Source of the DNA: Yponomeuta sedellus
Lineage: Eukaryota > Arthropoda > Insecta > Lepidoptera > Yponomeutidae
Direction: 5' to 3'
Length of the DNA stretch: 64,000 nt
Assembly (NCBI GenBank): GCA_934045075.1
Contig: OW203732.1
Location: 7,465,001-7,529,000 of the forward strand
Shown here: positions 1 through 9,364 of the stretch, piece by piece
Layout: each line of letters begins with the position of its first letter
How positions within the stretch are numbered: position 1 is the first letter of the stretch
Made by a program: the position numbers and the translations under genes
The notes under the pieces: generated by a model
Told to the model about the DNA's origin: nothing
What the model saw: only the letters and a program-made list of their open reading frames with translations
The model's database searches: none

Positions 1-1
1 T

Positions 2-586
2 TGTTCGTCATGGATCGACGAATTACCAACGGTGATGCTAGGCATTCGAGCAGCGTTGAGAAGCGATAACGGCGTCAGCGCGGCCGAAATGACGTTTGGG
101 CGAAGCTTGAGGCTACCCAGCGACTTTTACGACTTCACACAGAGAGAGGTAAGTGACGACTCCAACCTGGTCCGGCAGATCCGAGAGAACATAGGTAAGT
201 ACAAACCAGCGTTAAAATCTCATAGTAATTCAAAGTCATTTTTTGTTCACCCAGACTTGAAGTCAGCCAGTCATGTTTTTATAAGGGATGACACCGTCAA
301 ACGTCCGTTAAAGTCACCGTATGACGGACCTTTTAAAGTGCTAAAACGCAACGATAAGGTTTTCAAAGTTCAATTGCCAGAGCGCGTCATCAACATTTCA
401 ATAGATAGACTAAAACCCGCGTACATTTTAAATGAATCAGTAGATAGTGATAATGATAACAGTGCAAGGACGGCAGAGCGCACAAATGTAGACTCTAGTA
501 CGACGGATATACAGCCCACTTTACGTAAGACGCGTAGTGGTAGGGTCGTACGACGTCCAGTACGTTTTTATGACGAGATCCCGTAG
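2..586 (+). CDS. Ty3/gypsy retrotransposon pol, C-terminal part of integrase (5' end outside window)
   Basis: The frame is open from base 2, so the ATG-like start near 32 is not a true start; the gene enters from the left. The product is the end of an integrase, which joins element cDNA to the chromosome. Visible parts are the end of the catalytic core (WIDELPTVMLGIRAAL), a spacer with GRSLRLP, then an SH3-like C-terminal domain with the GPF motif (YDGPFKVLKR) and the SIDRLKPAY signature. A basic tail (TRSGRVVRRPVRF) follows, then a TAG stop. This order is typical of arthropod Ty3/gypsy pol. The catalytic D,D,E residues lie mainly upstream and cannot be checked. The visible frame has no stop or frameshift. 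Clade within Ty3/gypsy is uncertain. Confidence 0.9.
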   Translation, partial: CSSWIDELPTVMLGIRAALRSDNGVSAAEMTFGRSLRLPSDFYDFTQREVSDDSNLVRQIRENIGKYKPALKSHSNSKSFFVHPDLKSASHVFIRDDTVKRPLKSPYDGPFKVLKRNDKVFKVQLPERVINISIDRLKPAYILNESVDSDNDNSARTAERTNVDSSTTDIQPTLRKTRSGRVVRRPVRFYDEIP

Positions 587-986
587 TACGGAATTCACAC
601 TCACAACCGTAGTAAGTTGTCGAGATTTTCATAATTATGTAACCTGATGTATTTAGTTTTATGTTTTAGTTGGTATTCTTTCAGGGTGAAAGAATATTAT
701 GTAGAACGCTATATTAATATTATTTCATTACATACGCGTTGTTAGCGAATAGTACCTAATCAGGTCATATTAGCGCACGTGTAAACAATGAACGCATTGT
801 AAAAATATGTTTTGCACAAATATGTTGTAATTAGTAATATTTTTTGTATAATAAGGAATTGCACAAGGAAAAGTATGTTACGAAAATGCAAATACTATTT
901 TTTCTCCTCAGTCTTTTTAAATAGAAATCATCTCTTTTAGATATCATTATCCGCGCAATATTGCAACTGTACAGTCAATTTCTATA
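587..986 (+). other. Non-coding interval between pol and small ORF of the gypsy element
   Basis: About 400 AT-rich bases without a convincing ORF. The stretch just before the small ORF could be leader sequence for a spliced or subgenomic message, but no splice site can be proven from sequence alone. No other repeat family of this window is found in it. Confidence 0.5.
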
Positions 987-1280
987 ATGGGTTTCAATCA
1001 GAGCAAACCTAACGACAATCACGAGGTCATAGCGCAGGCCCAAGTGATATCTAACGTGACGCAAGTAGAGTCCAAATTAAATATCTTAGCAATTATCCTG
1101 ATTGTTACGGCAGGATTGTTTATCTTGATCCTGCTGTATACATTGCGGCGTCAATGTTTGAAAAAAACCAGGGGTTGGCTTCGTAAAGAGATCGGAGCCG
1201 TGGCGTCACAGGCTCCGGTACCCATAGTTCGGGTCCAAAACGTCGCACCACCAACAGTGCAACAAGGGACAACGTATTAG
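987..1280 (+). CDS. Small membrane protein ORF in the 3' part of the gypsy element (97 aa)
   Basis: A 97-residue ORF between pol and the LTR, same strand as pol. It begins MGFNQSK, a good N-myristoylation context (Gly2, Ser6, Lys7). Residues about 31-53 are strongly hydrophobic and predict one membrane segment, followed by a basic stop-transfer cluster (RRQCLKKTR) with a Cys near the membrane that could be palmitoylated. The tail (about 62-97) is Pro/Val/Gln-rich. No signal peptide, surface-protein domain or fusion motif is seen, so it is not a normal envelope gene. The position corresponds to where env or accessory ORFs sit in LTR elements. I infer a small membrane-anchored accessory protein facing the cytoplasm. 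I recall similar short Gly2-plus-membrane ORFs from insect gypsy elements but cannot verify homology here. Function unknown. Confidence 0.65.
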   Translation: MGFNQSKPNDNHEVIAQAQVISNVTQVESKLNILAIILIVTAGLFILILLYTLRRQCLKKTRGWLRKEIGAVASQAPVPIVRVQNVAPPTVQQGTTY

Positions 1281-1751
1281 TGTTTTGTATCAGTGTGTTA
1301 TCCAGTTTTTTTTTTTTTTTTTTGCCACTAAAATTTTCTTATGTGAGACATATACCTTAAATAACGTTCCATGTGCAATGAACCTTATTCCCATGTAAGT
1401 TTCGTTATCATAAGCAACTTATAAATAAAAATAGAATTAGTAAATTTTTATTTTCATTTTTATATTTGTATTGTGTTCAAAAGTTTACAACGGAATTTGT
1501 CAATTTGTCTTTTAGCGTCATCCTGTGTAAATTTAATTACTTTAATATAAATCATGTTATATTTCCAGCATGAATTCTAGGTATCGCATTGTTATGACGT
1601 GCGACCTACATGTCGCGGCGAGAGATTACGTTACAGCCACACATCAGGCGGATTGCACACGGCGAGCGAAGCGATACCTAGCTATTCATGGTTGTTTGTG
1701 TACATATTTTTTTCTTTTCTCACTTTGTGAAATTTTTTGTAATAACCCAAA
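1281..1751 (+). other. 3' non-coding region of the gypsy element
   Basis: Contains an 18-base T run (1306-1323), AT-rich sequence and the inverted repeat described separately. A 67-codon frame at 1570-1773 overlaps the inverted repeat and polypurine tract and has no recognisable protein features, so I do not call it a gene. Confidence 0.5.
1569..1690 (+). repeat. Inverted repeat (stem about 18-20 bp) in the gypsy 3' region
   Basis: The left arm 1569-1587 and right arm 1671-1690 are reverse complements except for one small mismatch/indel (core CTAGGTATCGC / GCGATACCTAG). They enclose about 83 bases of much more GC-rich sequence than the surroundings. In the element RNA this would form a hairpin about 60 bases upstream of the polypurine tract. 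Confidence 0.6.
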
Positions 1752-2090
1752 AATTGGGGGGGAGTATTTATAGGTACACAGGTCACGTTACGCAATGTCA
1801 GCGATTCAAGCTTGGCAGCGTTGAATAGTCAGTCGTTCCCCGCTCGTTGACCTTACCGCCCGGTAGCCCGCTAAATGTTAATTGATAACATTCAAATATT
1901 AGAATCATAGATCCGTGTACCTAACAATATTCAGTTCCTGTCATAACTAAATTGTGTCTAAGTGAAATTGAACTTTATCTTCCGTGTCTTCTTTTGTGAA
2001 CGTTTAGAATATACATTCATATAACTTTCTCAGTGACTATCATTTATCAGTTATCCATCGCAACCTTTCTGATATCAGTAGGGCGTTATA
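1752..2090 (+). mobile_element. Polypurine tract and 3' LTR of the gypsy element (right end uncertain)
   Basis: AATTGGGGGGGAG at 1752-1764 is a strong polypurine tract, where plus-strand DNA synthesis would start. The LTR begins at or next to 1763-1765 (AGTATTTATAGG...). A CAGTCG-type initiator-like motif lies about 65 bases in. The 5' LTR is outside the window, so the right border cannot be fixed by comparison; it may end anywhere from about 2038 to 2130. Confidence 0.55.
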
Positions 2091-2132
2091 GCATATAGTG
2101 GACAGTTGACTTTATAGACTAACGACCCTACA

Positions 2133-2324
2133 CATACATACATACATACATACATACATACATACATACATACATACATACATACATACATACATACATA
2201 CATACATACATACATACATACATACATACATACATACATACATACATACATACATACATACATACATACATACATACATACATACATACATACATACATA
2301 CATACATACATACATACATACATA
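2133..2324. repeat. (ATAC)n microsatellite, about 48 units
   Basis: Pure tetranucleotide array of 192 bases. Long Met-Tyr-Val-Cys frames over it on the minus strand are artefacts of the repeat. Confidence 0.98.
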
Positions 2325-2379
2325 AAAATTGAAACAAAAACTAACCAACAACCCGACTGCTGAGCATCTAATAAAAAAA

Positions 2380-2565
2380 CGCATATAAGGCGCTGATGCG
2401 GCTGCTCCGCTACTGTAGCGCGTCGGGGATGATCACTGAGGCACAAGTAAACCGCTTTCACGCAATCATGCGCAACAGAGCCGCTTCGGGCGCGGAAGAG
2501 CCGCGACACCCTAGTGAGGGAGGTTGTTGACCGTATAGACGGTCCTTTTCTGAGATCCAAGGGTT
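2380..2565 (+). pseudogene. LINE reverse transcriptase ORF2 C-terminal remnant
   Basis: Plus-strand translation contains CSASGM followed by AQVNRFHAIMRNRAAS, closely similar to the C-terminal segment of the relic at 9365-10195. A stop and lost frame follow. A non-LTR element truncated at its 5' end. It runs directly into the conserved 3' tail at 2566-2655. Confidence 0.6.
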
Positions 2566-2655
2566 GTCTGGAAGAGATCACTTTTAGGGTAACGCCGCCG
2601 TTTTCTGTACTCTTAGGTTAAGAAATATTTGTGTAATTTTCTTTTTTATGTACAA
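2566..2655 (+). mobile_element. LINE 3' tail (family T)
   Basis: Starts GTTGTCTGGAAGAGATCACT and ends TTTTTATGTACAA. The same tail, on either strand, recurs near 6830, 20340, 26690, 27060, 33200, 41000 and 57560. It is the 3' untranslated end of an RTE-like LINE or a SINE that borrowed it. Confidence 0.7.
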
Positions 2656-2838
2656 CTAGCTGTGCTCCGCAGTATTACTAGCGGTTTATTAGGGAATAAG
2701 ATATTTTTCCACAATAAAAGTTAATCCAAGGTGTCAGCTAACTCCATAACAAATTTTATTAAAATCCCTCCATCCGTTTAGACGTGGAGAAGTAACAAAT
2801 ATACACACTCACAAACATTCGCCTTTATAATAGTGTCA
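2656..2838 (-). mobile_element. Short Helitron-like element, sense strand minus
   Basis: On the minus strand it ends GGAGCACAGCTAG followed by T, the Helitron 3' signature CTAG|T. The other end reads TATTATAAAGGCGAATG, as in short insect Helitrons. Related pieces lie at 33255-33445, 50745-50890 and 57455-57496. No coding capacity. Confidence 0.6.
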
Positions 2839-2985
2839 GGGGCCTTCTTTCAGAGAGAGAGAGAGATAGGCTTAATTACCGCGCGTACCCAGCGGGGATT
2901 GGGAATTTCAAGCGCTGAGGTATTTGAACACCTAGTGGCTGAAGGTTTACTCACGATATTTTTGTATTATACACTATGTTGTTTA
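2839..2985 (-). mobile_element. GA-rich run and SINE D fragment
   Basis: An (AG)n run at about 2852-2867 is followed by a segment sharing GGGAATTTCAAGCGCTGAGG with the minus-strand SINE D copies at 24295-24500 and 39720-39860. Confidence 0.45.
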
Positions 2986-3178
2986 GTTGACTGTATTTGT
3001 AGAGGCTGCTGATTAATTAAAATCCAGATATACAATTTTTTGGCTATATTATAAAGTCATACAAACCGCGTGGGAAAGCGGCAAAGCACATTTTATTTAT
3101 TACAATAGTGACAACACAAGAATGTAAAACGATAGTAGTTTTGATCGGTTCATGACAAAATTTTATATATTCTTTTTA

Positions 3179-3310
3179 ATGCACTAACCCGTGCTAAGGA
3201 CAATTTTAAAAACCTATTTAGAGGCTAAAATTTTCACCCATGCCGGGATTTGAACCCGCGACCTCTGGCTATCCGTGCCAGCGCTCTACCAACTGAGCTA
3301 ATGGTAAAAT
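3179..3310 (-). mobile_element. tRNA-derived SINE, family A
   Basis: Minus-strand reading gives a tRNA-like body: A-box-like TAGCTCAGTTGGTAGAGCGC and B-box GGTTCAAATCC, then TTTAGCCTCTAAATAGG and a tail ending TTAGTGCATTAAAAAG. It is one of about nine copies in the window, so it is a SINE and not a tRNA gene. Confidence 0.8.
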
Positions 3311-3379
3311 TTGATAGTTAAAAAAGAATTTATATTGCGGCCATTTGATTGAAGTTCTCTAACCGTCTTATACACGGTA

Positions 3380-3625
3380 ACTGTGAAAGAATTCGTGAGG
3401 AGACCCGTGGCTTGGTTGGCTCCGCACGTATTGACTAGTCTTTCCTGTGGGCTAGGCCGACTAAGCTGTCAAGATAGTATAGGAGCTGGGCAAGTCTACA
3501 CCATCTAGAAACCATGTCCCAGGCACTGCAGCATTCGTGTGGTCCCTTCACCCATCTAGTGTGAGTGAAGATGTCACTGGTCGCTGTATAAATCATCTTA
3601 TTACGTAGATTCATATAGTTTTATT
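3380..3625 (+). mobile_element. SINE D, 3' portion
   Basis: Matches the body of the full copy at 45275-45660: GTGAGGAGACCCGTGGCTTG, GCACGTATTGACTAGTC, GGCACTGCAGC and the CTGTATAAATCATCT end. It is fused behind SINE A at 3310 without the tRNA-like head. Confidence 0.75.
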
Positions 3626-3809
3626 ATTATACGTTTTATGTTATATAAATATGACACTCTATTTTAAGATTTAAAAAGCATGTGGTTGTTCAATTGGTTT
3701 TTGTATCTAGACTCAGCCTAGATTTGAGTTACTTGTTATACATGTACACATGATACAAAAAGTGTTGGTAGACCTAATAAAATAAAGAAACAATAAATAT
3801 AAAAAAAAA

Positions 3810-4075
3810 CTGTGTCAGCTGTGTGGTGCCGGCCTAGAGAATAGCACCAACCCAAATTCTTCCCGCGGGTGTCGTAAAACGCGACTAAGGGACTCAAACC
3901 GGGGGGTGGTCAGCAGCGCCTCCTGCAGTACAATTCTACCAAACTGCGATCCCCAACCCGCATGCCCAGAGTGGAGATTATGGGCACTACCCCCTAATGA
4001 TGGCACAACCTTGCGCTCATTAGGGGAGGGCTATGTCCAGCAATGGACTAATATATGAAGAAGAAGAAGAAGAAG
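3810..4075 (+). mobile_element. Repeat K (LINE 3' end or SINE) with (GAA)n tail
   Basis: Contains TGGTGCCGGCCTAGAGAATAG, CCCGCGGGTGTCGTAAAAC and GGGAGGGCTATGTCCAGCA, ending in an AGA-repeat tail at about 4058-4076. Other copies are at 16060-16300, 17637-17815 and 18410-18650. The AYVQQW-like end of LINE ORF2 fragments (60738-60893) overlaps the same tail. Confidence 0.75.
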
Positions 4076-4079
4076 ATTA

Positions 4080-4420
4080 AAAAAAAAACAAAAGAACCCT
4101 AACCTCGAATCGGAAGAGATGATCCTCCTTTAGTTGATTATCCAAATGATATAATTTTATAAGCATTATTTCCTCAAACTGTCACATTTATAGCTTTATA
4201 TGAAATATTGCAATCGGGACGCATTCCTGTTACAATTTGTAGTTGAAGTTATAGTTTAACGAGGCTTATTAACGAATTGTATTTTTTAGTCACGGTTCTG
4301 ATCTCATAAAGCTGATTTGTTTGATAAAGACACCCACGCAAGGATGACGAATCGAATGACACCTTAATTGACAACATCTGACCATTGGTTAAGGAATTAT
4401 GAGGGAACATAGAATCAAAT
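4080..4420. other. No recognised feature
   Basis: AT-rich unique-looking sequence before the second ATAC array. Confidence 0.4.
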
Positions 4421-4722
4421 ATACATACATACATACATACATACATACATACATACATACATACATACATACATACATACATACATACATACATACATAC
4501 ATACATACATACATACATACATACATACATACATACATACATACATACATACATACATACATACATACATACATACATACATACATACATACATACATAC
4601 ATACATACATACATACATACATACATACATACATACATACATACATACATACATACATACATACATACATACATACATACATACATACATACATACATAC
4701 ATACATACATACATACATACAT
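4421..4722. repeat. (ATAC)n microsatellite, about 75 units
   Basis: Pure array of about 302 bases, the second ATAC array within 2.3 kb. Overlapping frames on both strands are artefacts. Confidence 0.98.
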
Positions 4723-5394
4723 GTATCTATAACTTCACAAATGTACATAAGTAGAACTAGTATAAAATTGAAAAAAATGCAATATAAGGAGGTGCTCTCA
4801 ATTCCTCAGCTGATGAACAATTACACCACACCGTCTCTATCTCCGCCTCGCTTGGAGCGCACTCACAGCCATTTGTCTTTACTCATGTTAACCCGGTGCT
4901 GTACTTAATTTAATTTCGCCGAGTCGACAGCTAACTGAAAGTTTTGTGGCAGCGGACCAGAGAAGTTTCGATGAGAACTTGGAAAAGCAACGCTGTACAA
5001 CGCACTATCTGGGTCTTGCGAGGTCAGCCCTTTCGACGACTCTCTGTTGACGAAGTTAAAGCAGCCTGTTCTATTTTTATAATGCACAAATACTAAATCT
5101 TGTCTACTATCTAGTAGACGAGATTCTGGACATAAGTTAGGTCCTGAATCATAAATTATGTTGGTCATAAATTACTATAACCATTGAATTTTAAAAATTC
5201 AATGCTACTACTATTGTTATACTACTTTCGATTCCTTTTTTTAATTAGTTAATAGGTTTTAGACTACAAAAGTTTTGGCCAAACCAAGGATGTTTTAACG
5301 TTCTTGGGCCAAACCCATATTCCGATTGGAGTGTCTCGGTGGTTGCGCTTTTTTAGAAATAAACTTGTACACGTACCACTGTAGGAGGTAGTCC
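4723..5394. other. No gene; two small palindromes
   Basis: Contains an imperfect hairpin 5096-5125 (arms AATCTTGTCTACTA and TAGTAGACGAGATT, 13 of 14 pairs) and a palindrome 5182-5204 (CATTGAATTTT on a one-base centre). Otherwise nothing recognised. Confidence 0.45.
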
Positions 5395-5500
5395 TTCTCT
5401 CAGAAAGAGAATATTATGATCACTACGCGTGCCCATCGCAGAATGCTGAGTCAGCTTTTTGCAGCTACGGAAACACATCGCGACAAAACTGCTTAAATTG
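5395..5500 (-). mobile_element. Degraded SINE D-type fragment
   Basis: Shares CACTACGCGTGCCCATCGCAG with the ACGCGTGCC and CCCATCGCAGATT blocks of D copies near 24390 and 39765. The rest is diverged. Confidence 0.35.
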
Positions 5501-5699
5501 TGTTTAATACCTTACCTTTTCATGTTCTCCGTTAAGTTTGTCTCGTATTTGTTAGGTGTTTTGTGTGTGCGACTGTTAATGCAATAAATGCTTCTTTTTC
5601 TTTGAGATTAGTAATTTCAAGCGTTTCCTCGCAATGTTCCTTGACAGTTTGCAGGTGGGATAGTTACTACAAATTTAGAAGTGTACGTAACTTAGGCAA

Positions 5700-5785
5700 T
5701 AAGGTCCGAAACGCCAGGATTTGAACTCACGACCTCATGCATTCAAAGCCGGCGTTCTATAGCTTTGCTATCACAGCGCTCCAAG
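5700..5785 (-). mobile_element. tRNA-like SINE head, unassigned family
   Basis: The minus strand shows a B-box-like GAGTTCAAATCCTGG and an upstream GGAGCGCTGTGATAGC segment. It differs from families A-D. No paired acceptor stem, so it is not a tRNA gene. Confidence 0.45.
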
Positions 5786-6497
5786 AAACTTTATCTACAT
5801 TTTATTAAATTTATAAAATTTTGATTTCTTGCACCACCTGTGGTTGACTGGTAGAAAATGCTTAAAGCATTAAATCCGCCACATTGCCATTGTACTTTTT
5901 TTACATATGTGCAATAAACGTATTAATAATAATTATTATTATTTAACGTGCAATTCATTCAAAACATCAGGTACTTAAACTAGCTTACCACCGGTTCATT
6001 CGCACGCTCCAGACCATGAGAATGCTGAAAGTTACGCGTCCATTGCACGCTAACGTTTGATTTTGAATAACCCAAAAAAACTTTTCGATGCTTCAACAGA
6101 ATTTCGTGGATAAAGTGGTTTTAGCAACTAGTACACTTAGCTCCGTTCGTTAAACCTCAGATTTCCGCACTTAGCCTCATATTTGAGCCATTGTACGTAT
6201 TAAGCGCTGAGTTATGTTAACATTCCAGGGCACTAGGGTTTTCTCACGACGACAACTTCGATTAAACAGGGTTGTATTAGATAAAAAGTAGCGGCGTGTG
6301 AGCATGCGACAACTTCTAAATGTTGCCGAAGCGAAAAAATTACAGGTTCAATGTAAATAGCAAATCCTGGTCCTATCCCTTGGGTACACAGAAGTAAGTT
6401 TATGCCTCTATGTATTCCATCAAACCATACTTAAACGCTTCACAATTCGCAGTCCTAATTGAGTCAGTGAATATGTTTATTTCCAAAACTAAGTCTA
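5786..6497. other. No gene; short SINE-like fragment near 6165-6255
   Basis: 6165-6255 (CACTTAGCCTCATATTTGAG...) resembles pieces near 27220 and 36590 and ends TTTTCTCACGA like SINE D reverse strand. ATT repeats at about 5920-5945. Confidence 0.35.
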
Positions 6498-6756
6498 CAG
6501 TCTATTTATTCTTACTTGTCCAATTTAGTAAACAAGATTCTACTCGTAAACTGTAACTTTTTAGTCCAAAACTGCCATATTTCCATAAATGAAGCAACTT
6601 GGAACACTCTTTTAGATAACACGCTGCCAATTTTATAAACATAGTTCATGATAGTTCATAATCTTGCGAGAAAATGTCTGGTTTAGGCATCTAATCTCAA
6701 TTTTAAGGTTATAGAATCTTGTTTACTAAATTGGACAAATAAGAATACATAGACTG
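6498..6756. mobile_element. MITE with 45-bp terminal inverted repeats and TA target site
   Basis: The left end CAGTCTATTTATTCTTACTT and right end are near-perfect inverted copies over about 45 bases (6498-6542 and 6712-6756), each flanked by TA. About 259 bp with no coding capacity. TA duplication and size fit a mariner/Tc1-type non-autonomous element. Confidence 0.7.
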
Positions 6757-6764
6757 TACACAAT

Positions 6765-6960
6765 ATCTTGCTTAATATTGCTTAGTTCTATCAACTACCC
6801 GTCTTATACTTTATTTCGTTCGTCAATGTTTGTCTGGAAGAAATTACTTTTAGTAATAAGGCCCCCAATTGCACTGTACTATGTTATTGTTTATGTCTCT
6901 TATGTAATTCCTAGTGTACATAGAATAAAGAATATTCTATCTGTCGATCTGTTTACATAA
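6765..6960 (+). mobile_element. LINE 3' tail (family T)
   Basis: Contains TTGTCTGGAAGAAATTACTT, AATAAGGCCCCCAATTGCAC and GAATAAAGAATATTCT, the conserved tail order. The small ORF here is tail sequence and not a gene. Confidence 0.7.
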
Positions 6961-7340
6961 TAACGATAGCTTATATATAAACTGTGGATAGAATAGCTTA
7001 TAAGTAGAATCTCTCCATTCCTGTCACTCGCCATCTACCAAAACAATGCACAGCCTTACGTACGCCCGACAATGGAGGTGGAAATATGATCACAGCTGAA
7101 GGTGCAATAAAATAGTTTACTTATCACAATACTGATTTTGAAATCAAGACAGTCCATGAATAAACAAGTATTTGTCCGACCCAGGAATTCAATGCGCTCC
7201 CTGTTCCCGCTGATTTATTATAGCAAACATTGGCAGCCGGATCCAGCCGCTGTGAAATATAGTTTCGCTGTTTGATTTTATAAACTCCGTTTCAAAGGCC
7301 ACACAATGGCTGGGAAAAAATATATAGTTTTAAACGCTGA
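6961..7340. other. No recognised feature
   Basis: No ORF or repeat match with the rest of the window. Confidence 0.35.
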
Positions 7341-7389
7341 TTTATTATTGCGTTTCGTTTATTATAATTTTGTGCGCTGTAGATTTCTC

Positions 7390-7590
7390 TAATGCTACTA
7401 ATATCCAAATTGTGAAAGTTTGCGAAGGTGTTTGGATGTTTCTATGTTTGTTACTCAATCACACAATTGACATTAAACTTGTTTTACAGATACACAATGA
7501 TATGAATTGTGACAATGGATACTTGATATCCTGGTGATGCGTCCTGCACTAATCCTGCGAAGACGAAATCGCGGGCAAATGCTACTATTT
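7390..7590 (+). mobile_element. Helitron-like 5' fragment
   Basis: GCTACTAATATCCAAATTGTGAAAGTTTG and GGTGTTTGGATGTTT match 32436-32510 and the general insect Helitron start (ACTAATATTATAAATG-like). No CTAG end found nearby. Confidence 0.4.
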
Positions 7591-7714
7591 ATTAAATTCA
7601 AGAAATAATGTATTAAAGAAAACTAGACTGCCGACGTATTGCCTGTTTGAGTAGCCTTTGTCAGTTTATTTAAAGGAAGATCGCAAAAGCTTTTTCTGTA
7701 AATAAGCAAATTTA

Positions 7715-7935
7715 GCAGGCTATGTCCAGCAGTGGACTACATAATATAGCCTGAAGAAGAAAAAGCAAGTTTGCCTACGCAACCAGGACTATTATTAATG
7801 TTTTTACTCTAGTATTTTATCTTAAGCAATGTCAAAGGCACTGCAGCGTCCGAGTGGTCTCTTCACCTATCTAGTATGAGTTAATGTGCTACTGAATGCT
7901 GTAGAAATCATCTCATTACGTAGATCCAAAGATGA
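7715..7935 (+). mobile_element. Repeat K tail fragment and SINE D fragment
   Basis: 7715-7765 reads GGCTATGTCCAGCAGTGGAC then TATAGCCTGAAGAAG (K tail). 7830-7935 carries GGCACTGCAGCGTCCGAGTGG and the AAATCATCTCATTACGTAG end of SINE D. Confidence 0.6.
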
Positions 7936-8104
7936 AATATATTTATTATATTTATTACTTCGCTACATCTTTTAAAACACTTAGGACTTTCATAACCGAC
8001 TACTTATGGTAATTTTATAAGGAATAAAATTATTTTTAATTCTTAATATGAACACCATAAAAATAGCAAATTATTATTAAAACTCTTTTAATGAATATAC
8101 CATT

Positions 8105-8649
8105 TTTATTTTTAATGCACTAACCTGTGCTAAGGAACAAATTTAAAAACCTATTTAGAGGCTAAATCTTTCACCCATGCCGGGATTCGAACCCGCAACC
8201 TCTGGCTATCCGTGCCAGCGCTCTACCAATTGAGCCAATGGGCGACTCACGGCATCAGTGAAATTTCGAACCTCTTTACACTATTCTCTGTATTACGTAC
8301 AGGCAGCGACATCTGACTTAAGCAAATTGCATTACTTATAGCCCCGACTACCTACTTTGCAGTTAGCTTTTAACATCGGAACGATATCACTGTACCCACA
8401 TGATTATACTATTTTTATTTTTAATGCACTAACCCGTGCTAAGGAACAAATTTAAAAACCTATTTAGAGGCTAAAAATTTCACTAATGCGGGATTTGAAC
8501 CCGCAACCTCTGGCTATCCATGCTAGCGCTCTACCAATTGAACCAATGGGCGACTCACGGCATCAGTAAAATTTTGTTCCTTAGCACGGGTTAGTGCATT
8601 AAAAATAAAAATAATATAATCATGTGGGTACAGTGATATCGTTCCGATG
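8105..8649 (-). mobile_element. Dimeric SINE A with linker, ending in a 74-bp inverted repeat
   Basis: Minus-strand order: tRNA-like unit (8405-8580), tail TTAGTGCATTAAAAAT, a linker with GTGGGTACAGTGATATCG, then a second tRNA-like unit and tail (8105-8265). The same unit-linker-unit order occurs at 35538-35900. The segment 8374-8447 is repeated inverted at 8576-8649 with few changes, so this copy can fold back on itself. The last 21 bases of that arm are duplicated in tandem (8629-8649 and 8650-8670). Confidence 0.75.
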
Positions 8650-8670
8650 TACAGTGATATCGTTCCGATG

Positions 8671-9077
8671 ACCAGTGCCCTATAAATCGATCAGACATTA
8701 AAAAATCTCACAAACTACAATAATTTTATTATAGGCATCACGAAAGATTTTTAAATCGTTTTCCAGAATGTGGGGGCACATTTATTATTTACAAAAAAGA
8801 CTATATTTAAGTAATAAACTAAAGTTTAACGAAGGTAAAGGCCATTTTTCTAAAATTATTTTAAATCTGTGGGAAAATAGCTTGTAGTGACGTTGCGTCG
8901 ACTCTGACGTCACATCGTAATCACAACAAAGCACGGGTTAAGTTTACTAAGCGTGACGTCACGCGGTGTGACGGGCGTTTCAGTCAAAACCGAAAGCAGT
9001 ATTACATTCTTTTTTTTTTATTGAAAATATTGGTAATGCCTTTTTTTCATGAAACTGAATCGGTGTTTTAAATCCCT
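8671..9077. other. No gene; two CRE-like octamers
   Basis: TGACGTCA palindromes at 8905-8912 and 8954-8961 lie 49 bases apart in CpG-containing sequence. These equal the CREB/ATF consensus, but there is no adjacent gene to regulate, so function is not supported. Confidence 0.4.
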
Positions 9078-9364
9078 TTAACACGTTGCCTGTGTAACTG
9101 AAAATAAGACAATGACCCCTCACGTGCAATACGTATTTTCTTGTAAAAGCTTGCAAATATTGTATACGTAAATATTATGATAGAAAAATATTTTCTGAAA
9201 ATCGCTTCGCCCGTTTTTTTATATTTATCTCAGTGCCCCATATGTGGGTCATGCACGTGTGAGTTTTTAAGTTAGTGCCATACATAAGTGGTGCACTCAA
9301 AGTCATTCTAATCACTAGGTAGATACAAGTTTGCAACATATTCGAGTTTGTCATAAACAAATGT

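Noticed and set aside
1570..1773. 67-codon frame as an additional gypsy accessory gene
   Set aside because: Spans the hairpin and polypurine tract, no features.
2133..2324. CRISPR-like or other functional repeat array
   Set aside because: No spacers; simple tetranucleotide repeat in a eukaryotic genome.
2075..2581. Open frames encoding Met-Tyr-Val-Cys repeats (also 4249-4908)
   Set aside because: They are ATAC microsatellite read in frame; flanks have no protein features.
8905..8961. Two TGACGTCA sites as a regulated promoter
   Set aside because: No gene, TATA or transcript start nearby; short palindromes occur by chance.
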